A DNA stretch of 59,874 nucleotides from the NCBI GenBank assembly GCA_043742785.1, contig JAYTXU010000070.1:1-59874 (forward strand). The letters run 5' to 3'. This DNA is from JACQCF01 sp043742785 (GTDB lineage: Bacteria; Omnitrophota; Gorgyraeia; Zapsychrales; Fredricksoniimonadaceae). Positions 41,168 through 50,093 of this stretch are shown here, piece after piece. The notes under the pieces were generated by a model. The model was not told the origin of the DNA and did no database searches. It worked only from the letters and a program-made list of their open reading frames with translations. A program made the translations under genes and the position numbers. Each line of letters starts with the position of its first letter. Positions within the stretch are counted from its first letter, which is position 1.

Positions 41168-42736
41168 TTATTTCTTATCCTTCAATAATTTATATTCAAT
41201 AGCATCAACCAAGGCTTCCCAACTGGCTTCGATGACATTTTCATGCACACCTACCGTCGTCCAGGAATCACATTCATCCTGAGATTCAATTAAGACACGC
41301 ACACGAGCTGCTGTGCCCTCCTTAGTATCTAAGACGCGCACCTTATAGTCTGACAAATGCATATGTTCCAAGTTTGGATAAAATTTACGCAAAGCACTAC
41401 GCAGTGCTTTATCCAAAACTTCGACGGGACCATGACCTTCCACAGAAGCCATTTCATCGTTTCCATTAACCTTCAAACGAACAGTTGCCCCAGCAATCAC
41501 AGAACCATCTAATTTTTTCTCGGTATAAACTTTAAAGCCATCTAAATGAAAAAAAGACTGATATAATTTTAAATGACGCTTCATAAACAATTCAAAAGAA
41601 GCATCCGCCCCTTCAAATTGATAACCATTAAGCTCCTTATCTTGAAGAGCTAACATAATTTCACGAGCTTCAGGAGAATTCTTATCGAGAGAAATATTCA
41701 TCTTTGCCGCTTTTAAAATAATAGGCATTTTACCCGCTAATTCTGAAGTCAGAAGTCTGCGATGATTCCCCACGATTTCAGGATTAATATGCTCGTAGGC
41801 CATAGGATTTTTAAGCATCGCATCAATGTGAACTCCCCCCTTATGCGCAAAAGCCGAATGACCCACAAAAGGATGATTACCTGCCAATGTGTAATTGCTG
41901 ACTTCACTAATGTAATAAGAAGCCTCCATAAGATGTTTAATCTTATTCTCAGGAATAGACTTTCTTTTCATCTTAGTTTCTAAGATAGACATAATAGTGC
42001 ACAAGTCTGCATTGCCGCATCGTTCCCCTAAACCATTAAACGTCCCCTGCACCTGAACGCATCCGGCATTAATAGCCGCCAGAGAATTAGCCACAGCCAA
42101 ATCCTGATCATTGTGAGTATGAATACCTAAAGAACCTTTGATTTTCTTCCTCACATCTTTAACAATTTTTGCAATTTCTTCAGGCAAGGTTCCACCGTTA
42201 GTATCACAAAGAATAATACAATCTGCCTTCGCTTTATAAGCGGCTAAAAGTGTAGAAAGAGCATATTTAGAATCTTTTTTATACCCATCAAAGAAATGCT
42301 CAGCATCATAAAAAACTTCTCGTTTGTTCTTTTTTAAAAACGCAATGGAATCCGTGATCATCTTCAGATTTTCTTCCAATGTCGTCTTAAGAACATCCGT
42401 CACATGTAAAGACCAGCTCTTGCCAAAAATCGTTACCGTTGGTGTTCGAGAGGCAATCAGTTCTTTTAAATTTGTATCATCTTCAGGTTTAATATTGGCT
42501 CGACGGGTTGAACCAAAAGCCGCCAGCTTAGCATTCTTTAATTTACGAGTCTTCATAAGCTCAAAATATTCTTTATCTTTTGGATTAGAGCCCGGCCAAC
42601 CGCCTTCGATATAATGAATTCCTAATTCATCAAGCTTTAAAGTGATCTTCAATTTATCCGCTACTGTATAAGAAACTCCTTCGGTTTGAGAACCATCCCG
42701 AAGAGTTGTGTCGTATATGATTATTTTTGACATCAA
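41168..42736 (-). CDS. cimA: (R)-citramalate synthase
   Basis: CimA condenses acetyl-CoA and pyruvate to citramalate, the threonine-independent route to isoleucine. YDTTLRDGSQTEG (start), IEGGWPGSNPKD (CimA-type, unlike isopropylmalate synthase), LGIHTHNDQDLAVANSLAA and HKGGVHIDAM are clear. The C-terminal LeuA-type regulatory domain (ATVRLKVNGNDEMASVEGHG) is present, so feedback control by an end product is likely. It lies after lysC and before valS in an amino-acid run. Confidence 0.93.
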   Translation of the reverse strand: MMSKIIIYDTTLRDGSQTEGVSYTVADKLKITLKLDELGIHYIEGGWPGSNPKDKEYFELMKTRKLKNAKLAAFGSTRRANIKPEDDTNLKELIASRTPTVTIFGKSWSLHVTDVLKTTLEENLKMITDSIAFLKKNKREVFYDAEHFFDGYKKDSKYALSTLLAAYKAKADCIILCDTNGGTLPEEIAKIVKDVRKKIKGSLGIHTHNDQDLAVANSLAAINAGCVQVQGTFNGLGERCGNADLCTIMSILETKMKRKSIPENKIKHLMEASYYISEVSNYTLAGNHPFVGHSAFAHKGGVHIDAMLKNPMAYEHINPEIVGNHRRLLTSELAGKMPIILKAAKMNISLDKNSPEAREIMLALQDKELNGYQFEGADASFELFMKRHLKLYQSFFHLDGFKVYTEKKLDGSVIAGATVRLKVNGNDEMASVEGHGPVEVLDKALRSALRKFYPNLEHMHLSDYKVRVLDTKEGTAARVRVLIESQDECDSWTTVGVHENVIEASWEALVDAIEYKLLKDKK

Positions 42737-42758
42737 TAAATCCTTTTTATAATGTACA

Positions 42759-42776
42759 GGCTGGGCATGCCCAGCC
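42759..42776. repeat. Perfect 18-bp palindrome GGCTGGGC-AT-GCCCAGCC
   Basis: It lies in the 45-bp gap between lysC and cimA, embedded in GTACA...CCCCTAC. No U-tract follows on the minus strand. It may be a REP-like repeat or a weak terminator; only this copy was noticed in the window. Confidence 0.6.
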
Positions 42777-42781
42777 CCTAC

Positions 42782-44005
42782 TTAAATCTGCTCTAACTTA
42801 AATGCTTTGTGTAATGATCTAACCGCCTTATCAGCCAAGTCCTGCTGAATAATACAAGAAACACTGATTTCTGACGTAGAGATCATATCAATATTAATTT
42901 GCTCATCAGCCAATGTTTTAAACATTCGAGCAGCTATCCCACTATGAGAACGCATACCGCTTCCCACCAAAGAAACACGAGCCACATTACGGTCTTCAAA
43001 AATATCCCCTGCACCAATTTTACTACCGATAGCCCGAGTAGCCTTAATAGCCTTATTTAATTCCGCCTTAGGTACAGTAAAAGAAATATCTGAAAGCCTA
43101 TCATGCGGTACATTCTGCACAATGGTGTCAACATTAATACCTTGTCTTGAAATCTCACTAAAAATCTTTGCAGCAATCCCTGGTTTGTCAGGAACGCTAC
43201 AAATAGTAATCTTAGCTTCGCTTTTATTACAAGTCACACCTCTGACGGCAATTTCTTCCATTTTTTCATTTTCTTTAATAATCATAGTTCCTTCCTCCTT
43301 TGAAAAACTTGAACGCACATGTAAGGGAATATTAAAACGTTTGGCCACTTCAATCGAGCGCGGCTGCATCACTTGAGCACCTAAAGAAGCCATTTCTAAC
43401 ATTTCATCAAATGTAATTTTCTTAATCTTACGAGCTTCTTTAACAATACGAGGATCAGTGGTATAAATACCATCCACATCCGTATAAATTTCACAAACAT
43501 TTGCTCTTAACGCTTTCGCCAAAGCCACCGCTGTTAAATCAGAACCACCCCTCCCTAGGGTGGTAATATCATCATCAGACGTCACACCTTGGTACCCGGC
43601 CACAATAACAATTTTACCCTCTTTAAATGCTTTTTTAATACGCTTTCCATCAATCGTGATAATGCGCGCCTTAGTGTACATTTTATCCGTTTTAATTCCT
43701 ACCTGACGACCTGTAAAAGAAATCGCCTCATGACCTAAAGCTTTGATCGCAATAGCTAAAAGTGCGCAAGAAATCTGCTCGCCAGTTGATAAAAGCATAT
43801 CCATTTCTCTATCAGGCGGAGTTGTCGTCAATTGAAGTGCTAGCGCTTCTAATTCATCAGTTGTGTCTCCTAACGCAGAAACGACCACCGCTACATCCGT
43901 ATGCTTATTTTTATAAGAAATTACTCTTTGAGCAACATTCTTAATTCTTTCGATATTCGCTACCGAAGAACCGCCAAATTTCTGAACAACAATTTCCTTT
44001 TCCAT
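42782..44005 (-). CDS. lysC: Aspartate kinase
   Basis: Aspartokinase phosphorylates aspartate, the first step towards lysine, threonine and methionine. VQKFGGSSVANIERI (start), GRGGSDLTAVALA and EIYTDVDGIYTTDPR are family signatures. Two ACT domains follow (ICSVPDKPGIAAKIF; VSLVGSGMRSHSGIAARMF), so allosteric feedback by lysine or threonine is expected. It sits 4 bp after the apgM-like gene in the threonine run. Confidence 0.96.
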   Translation of the reverse strand: MEKEIVVQKFGGSSVANIERIKNVAQRVISYKNKHTDVAVVVSALGDTTDELEALALQLTTTPPDREMDMLLSTGEQISCALLAIAIKALGHEAISFTGRQVGIKTDKMYTKARIITIDGKRIKKAFKEGKIVIVAGYQGVTSDDDITTLGRGGSDLTAVALAKALRANVCEIYTDVDGIYTTDPRIVKEARKIKKITFDEMLEMASLGAQVMQPRSIEVAKRFNIPLHVRSSFSKEEGTMIIKENEKMEEIAVRGVTCNKSEAKITICSVPDKPGIAAKIFSEISRQGINVDTIVQNVPHDRLSDISFTVPKAELNKAIKATRAIGSKIGAGDIFEDRNVARVSLVGSGMRSHSGIAARMFKTLADEQINIDMISTSEISVSCIIQQDLADKAVRSLHKAFKLEQI

Positions 44006-44008
44006 AAA

Positions 44009-45208
44009 TTAATTCCTCTTTAAAAAATATTCAACCATTTCATGACCACTGCTAAATTTTATTCCTTTTGTTCCTGCTTCCTCTTCAGAATACATGCGCA
44101 CTCCATTAGATTCAATTCCTGGTCCATAAACAATAAAAGGAACCGGATCAGATGTATGTGTACGACGAGAAACCGGTGTCGGATGATCAGGGGCAATAAG
44201 CACTCTAACATCCCTATGATCCTTTAAATAATTTCTAACCGTGCCAACAACCAGATTATCAAAATGTTCAATACATTCCTTCTTAGCTAGATAGTCCCCG
44301 TTATGTCCCGCTTCATCAGGTGCTTCTACATGCACATAAACAAAATCTTTATTTTTCAAAGATTTAAGCGCGTATTCTGCCTTACCTTTATAATTCGTAT
44401 TATAATACCCATTAGCTCCAGGCACTGAAATAACATCCAATCCAGCCAAAAGACCTATTCCATTCACTAGATCTACAGCAGAAATAACTGAACCTGTTAA
44501 ATGATAGCGATCCTTAAACAACGGTAAATTAGGCCTTGATCCCTGCCCCCAGAGCCAAATCATATTAGCCGGCTTTTCTTTTAAATCAAGCCTGGTTTGA
44601 TTGACCTGATGATCAAATAAAATCTTCTTAGACTTCTCCATCAAATTAAGCAAAATATCACTTTGAGGTCCATGAGGCAAATATTTTTTAATAGATTGAT
44701 TTAAAATATCATGTGGTGGTACTGTTTTAACCTTAAGCAACTGTTCACGATCAATAGGCCTTAAAATCATCAAATGCCTGTAACTTTTACCAGGATAAAA
44801 ACGTACATCCGGCCAATCAATCATCCTCTGCAGATATTCAATGAGTACTTTGGCTTCATCAGTCGATATATGACCGGCACTATAATCATTCATCAGACCA
44901 TCTTCTTCTGTAATCAAATTACAACGAAAAGCAACTTCATCATCACGAAGCTTAACACCTAAACTAGCCGCTTCTAAAGGAGCTCGTCCAGAGAAATTAA
45001 CTTTTGGATCATAACCCATAAGAGCTAAATTACCAATATCAGATCCTGGTGACATCCCCTGCGGAATTGTCTGCACCAAGGCTGACAAACCACCCTGAGC
45101 CAAGAAATCCATATTCGGCGTGTTAGCGGCTTGAAGAGGTGTTTGACCGTTTAATTGAGCGACTGGCTCATCGGCCATGCCATCTGGAACTAGAATAATA
45201 TATTTCAT
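44009..45208 (-). CDS. apgM: ApgM-family phosphomutase, possibly a homoserine kinase
   Basis: The alkaline-phosphatase-fold protein matches archaeal-type cofactor-independent phosphoglycerate mutase: VPDGMADEP with the metal Asp, GSDIGNLALMGYDP (Ser nucleophile region), VEAPDEAGHNGD and APDHPTPVSRRTHTSDPVPF. A subfamily of ApgM (TIGR02535) was proposed as an alternative homoserine kinase. Here it lies in a hom-thrC-coaB-apgM-lysC run with no thrB in the window, which supports that role. Glycolytic phosphoglycerate mutase is the alternative. Confidence 0.85.
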   Translation of the reverse strand: MKYIILVPDGMADEPVAQLNGQTPLQAANTPNMDFLAQGGLSALVQTIPQGMSPGSDIGNLALMGYDPKVNFSGRAPLEAASLGVKLRDDEVAFRCNLITEEDGLMNDYSAGHISTDEAKVLIEYLQRMIDWPDVRFYPGKSYRHLMILRPIDREQLLKVKTVPPHDILNQSIKKYLPHGPQSDILLNLMEKSKKILFDHQVNQTRLDLKEKPANMIWLWGQGSRPNLPLFKDRYHLTGSVISAVDLVNGIGLLAGLDVISVPGANGYYNTNYKGKAEYALKSLKNKDFVYVHVEAPDEAGHNGDYLAKKECIEHFDNLVVGTVRNYLKDHRDVRVLIAPDHPTPVSRRTHTSDPVPFIVYGPGIESNGVRMYSEEEAGTKGIKFSSGHEMVEYFLKRN

Positions 45209-45819
45209 ATTTGATTAATCAATCTAACTAAACCTTGAACCAATTCTTTCTTATTGTCTGATTTCAACCAAATATTTTTTTCTTTATCAATTATAAACCC
45301 TTTATATCCATTTCTTAGCGTATTAGCCACCACTAAATCACAATGAGCTATATCAAACAATTCCTTACATTCTTCTACCGCATTAGCTGCGTTTAAATGA
45401 GATTCTAATTTAAAACCTACTAAGAAAATACGCGGCGCCTTAATCTTAATACTGTTAATGATTTTAGCTGTAGGCGTAAATTTTAAAGACACCTCTTGAG
45501 AAGAACTAAGCTTCCCCTTGAACACTTTAGTCATTTTAAAATCTGAAACAGCAGCAGCGTGAATCAGAACATCATATCTCAAGCTTATCTGCTCTAATAA
45601 AATCTTTTGCAACTCATCGAAAAAATTATATTTAATGATTTCTACATTTTTATTTGAAAAGACATGTGTCACAGGTCCTTCAATCAAGGTTACCTTTGCT
45701 TTTCTAGCTGCAAATTCTTGGGCAATGAGATGCCCCATTTCTCCGCTGGATTGATTACTAATCACCCGCACATCATCAATAGGAACCCATGTTGGTCCGC
45801 AAGTAATTAGTACTCGCAT
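45205..45819 (-). CDS. coaB: Stand-alone phosphopantothenoylcysteine synthetase (CoaB)
   Basis: A 204-residue protein equivalent to the CoaB half of Dfp: ITCGPTWVPIDDVRVISNQS (compare ITxGxTREPIDPVRxIxNxSSG) then SGEMGHLIA, ALxPTAK-type FTPTAKIINSIK and LVGFKLES. It joins 4'-phosphopantothenate with cysteine. The CoaC decarboxylase half is missing, so CoaC must be coded elsewhere. It overlaps apgM by 4 nt and lies between thrC and apgM, an odd place for a CoA gene; a divergent substrate is possible. Confidence 0.8.
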   Translation of the reverse strand: MRVLITCGPTWVPIDDVRVISNQSSGEMGHLIAQEFAARKAKVTLIEGPVTHVFSNKNVEIIKYNFFDELQKILLEQISLRYDVLIHAAAVSDFKMTKVFKGKLSSSQEVSLKFTPTAKIINSIKIKAPRIFLVGFKLESHLNAANAVEECKELFDIAHCDLVVANTLRNGYKGFIIDKEKNIWLKSDNKKELVQGLVRLINQI

Positions 45820-45820
45820 A

Positions 45821-46873
45821 TTAAAGCCCTATTAATGAGAGAATTGATCGACGATCAGATTTAACAACCACAGGTTCAGGCAGATCCTTCATCGCTGTTT
45901 TGGGATCCTTCAGGCCATGCCCTGTGACTGTACAAACAATACGACCACTGGCCCTTTTAAAATATCCCGCCTTTGCCAATTTAATTATCCCCGCAACCGA
46001 TGCTGCCGATGCTGGTTCAACAAAAATACCTGCTGTTTGAGCTAATAAATGATACGCCTGTAGAATTTCTTCATCAGTCACTAGATCAATTAAACCCTTG
46101 GATTCATCCCTAGCTTCAACGGCAGATTTCCAACTAGCTGGATTACCAATACGAATAGCCGTAGCAATAGTCTCAGGAAGCTCAATAATTTTATTATGGA
46201 CAATCGGAGCTGCCCCTGCTGCTTGAAAACCTAACATCACAGGCAAAGATTGACTCTTACCTGCTTTTTTATATTCTTTGTAACCCTTCCAATAGGCTGT
46301 AATATTTCCAGCATTACCAACTGGGATCGCATGAAACTCAGGAGCATCACCTAAAAAATCACAAACCTCAAACGCTGCTGTTTTCTGTCCTTCTATGCGA
46401 TAGGGATTCAAAGAATTCACCAGCTCAACCGGATAATTGTCTGTGATATCTTTAACTAAATTCAGGGCATCATCAAAATTACCATCAATAGCAATGACCT
46501 GCGCTTGATGAATCATAGCCTGAGCTAATTTACCAAGAGCAATATTACCATTAGGAATTATTACAACACATTTTAAACCACCCCTTGCAGCATAGGCCGC
46601 TGCGGAAGCAGAAGTATTCCCCGTGGAAGCACACATAACAACAGAAGCCCCTTTTTCCTTAGCTTTGGAAATGGCCATGGTCATGCCACGATCTTTAAAA
46701 GATCCTGTCGGATTTAATCCTTCATATTTTAAGAAAACTTGCAAACCAGTAATCTTATTTAAAGACTCGGCAGGAATAAGCGGAGTATTACCTTCATAAA
46801 GAGTGACAACCGGTGTCTTATCGGATACCGGTAAATATTCGCGGTAATGATTGATAAGGCCTGTCCAACGCAT
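45821..46873 (-). CDS. thrC: Threonine synthase
   Basis: A PLP enzyme that turns phosphohomoserine into threonine. The PLP Lys is Lys60 in NPTGSFKDRG, and VMCASTGNTSASAAAYAARGG and VTGHGLKDPKTAM are family signatures. The 350-residue length fits the short ThrC class. Start overlaps the hom stop by 1 nt. Because the substrate needs homoserine kinase and no thrB is present, the apgM-like gene is a candidate for that step. Confidence 0.95.
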   Translation of the reverse strand: MRWTGLINHYREYLPVSDKTPVVTLYEGNTPLIPAESLNKITGLQVFLKYEGLNPTGSFKDRGMTMAISKAKEKGASVVMCASTGNTSASAAAYAARGGLKCVVIIPNGNIALGKLAQAMIHQAQVIAIDGNFDDALNLVKDITDNYPVELVNSLNPYRIEGQKTAAFEVCDFLGDAPEFHAIPVGNAGNITAYWKGYKEYKKAGKSQSLPVMLGFQAAGAAPIVHNKIIELPETIATAIRIGNPASWKSAVEARDESKGLIDLVTDEEILQAYHLLAQTAGIFVEPASAASVAGIIKLAKAGYFKRASGRIVCTVTGHGLKDPKTAMKDLPEPVVVKSDRRSILSLIGL

Positions 46874-48168
46874 TAGAGCTTCTCCATACGAATAGCGACA
46901 GGTCTGCCTCGAATAACAGCCAAGTTGGTGATCTTATCTAAAGCTTCCCTCACCTGACGTTCATTAGCCTGATGAGTCAATATAACAACAGGAACTGTAG
47001 ACCCTTTGTTTTCCTGCTTTTGGGAAACAGAAGCAATGGAAATATTATGCTGACCTAAAACTGCCGTGATCGCAGCTAGAACACCTGGCTTATCGGTGAC
47101 CATAAAACGAATGTAAAACCTAGTTTCAATCTCATCGATCTTTCTAAAAGAAATATTAGCGACTTCCTCCGCAGGATTAAACGCCCAAATACAAGCTGGA
47201 GCATCGACACGAATACCTAAATTGATAAGATCAGAAACAACACCCATGGCTGCTGTTAAAGCACCCGCGCCTTGACCTTCGATGAACACATCTCCTAGAG
47301 GATCAGAATCAAGAAAGATAGCATTATCGACACCATTGACTGTTGCTAATCCGTGATCTTTAGGGATCATGGTGGGATGAACCCGAACATCCAATTGAGT
47401 GCCAATCTTTTTACCAATAGCCAACAAACGAATCGTTAAATTTAAACTCTCTGCAAATTCAATATCCTCGTTAGAAATATGATTAATTCCTTCCACGTAA
47501 ATATCTTTAACACTCACAAATTTACCCATGGTCAGAAAAACCAAAATGGCCAATTTATAAGCTGAATCCATACCGCTAATATCTAAAGTGGGATTACTTT
47601 CAGCATAACCCTTTTCCTGAGCCTCTTTAAGAGCTTGAGCAAAAGATAATTTACTTTTAGACATGGCACTCAGAATAAAATTACAAGTTCCATTCACAAT
47701 ACCGTAAACACCATTAAATTTATTTCCAGCCATCCCTTCTGTGATCGTACGAATGATAGGAATACCTGCTCCTACCGACGATTCAAAAAGAATACTACAA
47801 CCATTGGCATCAGCTTCTTTAAACAATTCCAAACCGCATTCTGCAATCAAGGCCTTATTCGCTGTGACCACATGTTTTTTAGCTCTTAAAGCACCTAGAA
47901 CTATTTCTTTAGCAGGGGACAATCCACCAATTAACTCCACCACCACATGAATTTCAGGATCTTTAAGAATAACATTATAATCCGAGGTTAATAAGGTGTT
48001 ATCTAAAGAAGGATTTGGTTTTTTAGAAATACTACGGTCACAAATGGTCTTTATAAAAAAATCTGTCTCATACTTTTCACGTAGAAACTTGCGTCGACTC
48101 TTAAGAGTTTTAACCACTCCCTGACCTACAACACCGTACCCTACTAATCCAATATTAATGCGATCCAT
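46873..48168 (-). CDS. hom: Homoserine dehydrogenase
   Basis: It reduces aspartate semialdehyde to homoserine. The NAD(P) site is INIGLVGYGVVGQGVVKTL, the catalytic domain has KHVVTANKALIAECG, GVYGIVNGTCNFIL and YAESNPTLDISGMDSAYKLA, and a C-terminal ACT domain (FMVTDKPGVLAAITAVLGQ) suggests threonine inhibition. The 431-residue length is typical. It heads the threonine run just downstream of a PilZ gene. Confidence 0.96.
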   Translation of the reverse strand: MDRINIGLVGYGVVGQGVVKTLKSRRKFLREKYETDFFIKTICDRSISKKPNPSLDNTLLTSDYNVILKDPEIHVVVELIGGLSPAKEIVLGALRAKKHVVTANKALIAECGLELFKEADANGCSILFESSVGAGIPIIRTITEGMAGNKFNGVYGIVNGTCNFILSAMSKSKLSFAQALKEAQEKGYAESNPTLDISGMDSAYKLAILVFLTMGKFVSVKDIYVEGINHISNEDIEFAESLNLTIRLLAIGKKIGTQLDVRVHPTMIPKDHGLATVNGVDNAIFLDSDPLGDVFIEGQGAGALTAAMGVVSDLINLGIRVDAPACIWAFNPAEEVANISFRKIDEIETRFYIRFMVTDKPGVLAAITAVLGQHNISIASVSQKQENKGSTVPVVILTHQANERQVREALDKITNLAVIRGRPVAIRMEKL

Positions 48169-48173
48169 ATAAG

Positions 48174-48530
48174 CTAAATCTCCTTATGGGCGTATTGTTC
48201 AACCTTATTTAACACTTCTTTAGCCGACGTAGAAAGATCTTTAAACTTTAATCTGATCTCATAGATCAATCCTATGATCTTTTCTCGACATTCTAAGACT
48301 TCCCCTTGCAAATAAACGCCCTCTGCTAAAAATGGAGTTTTCAACTCTATCCCATACTGATCTCCAACAATCAACGGAGAAGTTACAGAGAAATTTATCC
48401 CCCCTTGGCTAATATTATTGATCTGCGTAATTTCTTTTTGTGCGGAAATATTAGAAAGTGGATGGTAGTTTAAGATAAAACTACGATAAATACGAACATG
48501 TTCACGACGGTTTTGTAATGGTTCAGACAT
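48174..48530 (-). CDS. PilZ-domain protein (c-di-GMP binding)
   Basis: The 118-residue protein carries QNRREHVRIYRSF (the RxxxR motif) and NISQGGINFSV (the D/NxSxxG motif), the two c-di-GMP contacts of PilZ domains. The start at 48530 (MSEPLQNRREH) is used because the open frame further upstream runs through the tRNA gene. PilZ proteins control motility, surface traits or synthesis enzymes; no target is visible here, and hom starts 5 bp after its stop. Confidence 0.85.
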   Translation of the reverse strand: MSEPLQNRREHVRIYRSFILNYHPLSNISAQKEITQINNISQGGINFSVTSPLIVGDQYGIELKTPFLAEGVYLQGEVLECREKIIGLIYEIRLKFKDLSTSAKEVLNKVEQYAHKEI

Positions 48531-48547
48531 AAGATTCCATATAATAA

Positions 48548-48624
48548 TGGTCGGGACGGAGGGATTTGAACCCTCGACCTCTTGAACCCCATTCAAGTGC
48601 GCTAGCCAACTGCGCTACATCCCG
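48548..48624 (-). tRNA. tRNA-Pro (GGG anticodon)
   Basis: Read on the minus strand the 77-nt gene folds as a cloverleaf: acceptor CGGGATG with CGTCCCG, D-arm GCGC...GCGC, anticodon stem CTTGA/TCAAG with loop ATGGGGT (anticodon GGG), T-arm GAGGG-TTCAAAT-CCCTC, discriminator A and an encoded CCA. Confidence 0.96.
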
Positions 48625-48698
48625 AACATAAAGTTAAGTTTTAAATTATACACAAGAATACCCTCAATAACCAGTGAAAAAATTATGAAGATTTTTTA

Positions 48699-49013
48699 TT
48701 AAAGGAAGAATTTCTTTATAACAATCGTGGCACAGACAATCAATCCTCCCACAATGATCCATGTAACGCCTTGCATCCAATGTGATCGAACATAACCTTC
48801 TTTGCAAATACCATACGGATCTAGTGGGCGAATCTCCGGATGATCACGAGTAGAAGCTGTTAGCGAATCCACCATTTGCGTACAACTAGCGCTCTCTTGA
48901 GCGGTTATCACGCCTGTTTTAGCATATAAGGACTTAACGATGCCAAAACCTATTAGGCAAAAGCCCATGATCACAATAAATATGAGCGCCACGTTTAATT
49001 GATCCCTTTTCAT
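48699..49013 (-). CDS. Hypothetical small protein with two membrane segments
   Basis: Residues 8-28 and 80-98 are hydrophobic, with a polar loop of about 50 residues between them that holds two Cys (SCTQM and GICKEG). I do not recognise a family. It lies between the tRNA gene and the glycosyltransferase cluster with its own short leader; whether it belongs with either is unclear. Confidence 0.6.
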   Translation of the reverse strand: MKRDQLNVALIFIVIMGFCLIGFGIVKSLYAKTGVITAQESASCTQMVDSLTASTRDHPEIRPLDPYGICKEGYVRSHWMQGVTWIIVGGLIVCATIVIKKFFL

Positions 49014-49088
49014 TTATCAAGCCCCCTTCTTTTCTTTGATCCTCTGCTAGCGAATAAATCATTACTGATTACTGTGCATCTCCTAGAA

Positions 49089-50093
49089 TCACCAATGAAA
49101 AGATTTCTGATAATCTTTTTTAGAAATTATATCGACAGCCACTAAAACATCTTCCACCTGCAAGCCTGTTGGAGAATAAAGACAAACACCTTTTTCTGAT
49201 AATGGCTTCCAACGTTCAGGATTAATGCCTGGCTCATTACGCATAAACAAAGAAATCACATCAATATCCACCGCAGTTCCAATATGAACAGGACCTGAAT
49301 CATTCGAGATCAAGAGACGACACCTTCTTAAAAGGCTTACCGTCTGAGCCAAACTTGTCTGCCCAGTTAGATCCAAAGGTTTTTGATTGGTTAAACGGAT
49401 AATTTCCATTGAACGATCTAAAGTTTGTTTGGACCCAATTAAGACAATCTTGAGAGAATACTTCCGCCCTAAGGCATCGATAAGTTTGGCAAAGCTTTCT
49501 TTTGACCAGCATTTTTCCTCGTCGCTGGAACCGGCATGAATAGCAATTATATCCCCACTATTAATTCCCTGAGAAGAAAGCCATTGGCCTGCCCAATTCT
49601 CTGCTTCTTTATCCACAGGAAGAAGAAAATCTAAATGAGGAGCTTCAATCCCTACCTTCTTTAAAAGGTCTAAACAATACTGAGCCTCATGTTGTTCCCC
49701 TTGTGAGCGCATATCCCTAACTGGATGGGTCAATAAGAACCCAAACTTGTCATTCTTATAAGCTATACGTACAGGAACCCCTGCCAAAAAACATGCTAAA
49801 TTATATCGTCGTTTCGTATGAAAAATAAAAACAGCATCAAACCTTCTTTGCCGAATATCCCGAGCCAGTTTCAAAAATCCCAATAACCCTTGATGACGAC
49901 CGCTACGATCATCCAAGAGAACTTCATCTAAATAAGGATTACCAACGACCAGATCTTTAGTTGAAGGAGTGACCATCATTGAAAGTCGAGCATTGAGATA
50001 AGCTGTTCGTAACGCTTTAACGACGGGGGTTGTCAGAACCACATCCCCAATCCGATCAGTCCTTACAATCAATATATTATTTAATTTGAGCAT
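49089..50093 (-). CDS. GT9 glycosyltransferase (heptosyltransferase family)
   Basis: The first GT9 motif is NNILIVRTDRIGDVVLTTPV, the donor-site block is HAGSSDEEKCWSKESFAKLI, and SNDSGPVHIGTAVDIDVISLF is the C-terminal signature. The family transfers ADP-heptose onto the inner LPS core. The start at 50093 gives MLKLNNILIV; it lies 17 nt inside the upstream GT9 gene. Specificity (heptosyltransferase I, II or III) cannot be read from sequence. Confidence 0.88.
   Translation of the reverse strand: MLKLNNILIVRTDRIGDVVLTTPVVKALRTAYLNARLSMMVTPSTKDLVVGNPYLDEVLLDDRSGRHQGLLGFLKLARDIRQRRFDAVFIFHTKRRYNLACFLAGVPVRIAYKNDKFGFLLTHPVRDMRSQGEQHEAQYCLDLLKKVGIEAPHLDFLLPVDKEAENWAGQWLSSQGINSGDIIAIHAGSSDEEKCWSKESFAKLIDALGRKYSLKIVLIGSKQTLDRSMEIIRLTNQKPLDLTGQTSLAQTVSLLRRCRLLISNDSGPVHIGTAVDIDVISLFMRNEPGINPERWKPLSEKGVCLYSPTGLQVEDVLVAVDIISKKDYQKSFHW

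Noticed and set aside
48531..48596. An extended start for the PilZ gene
   Set aside because: Those codons run through the tRNA-Pro gene. The ATG at 48530 starts a normal PilZ protein.
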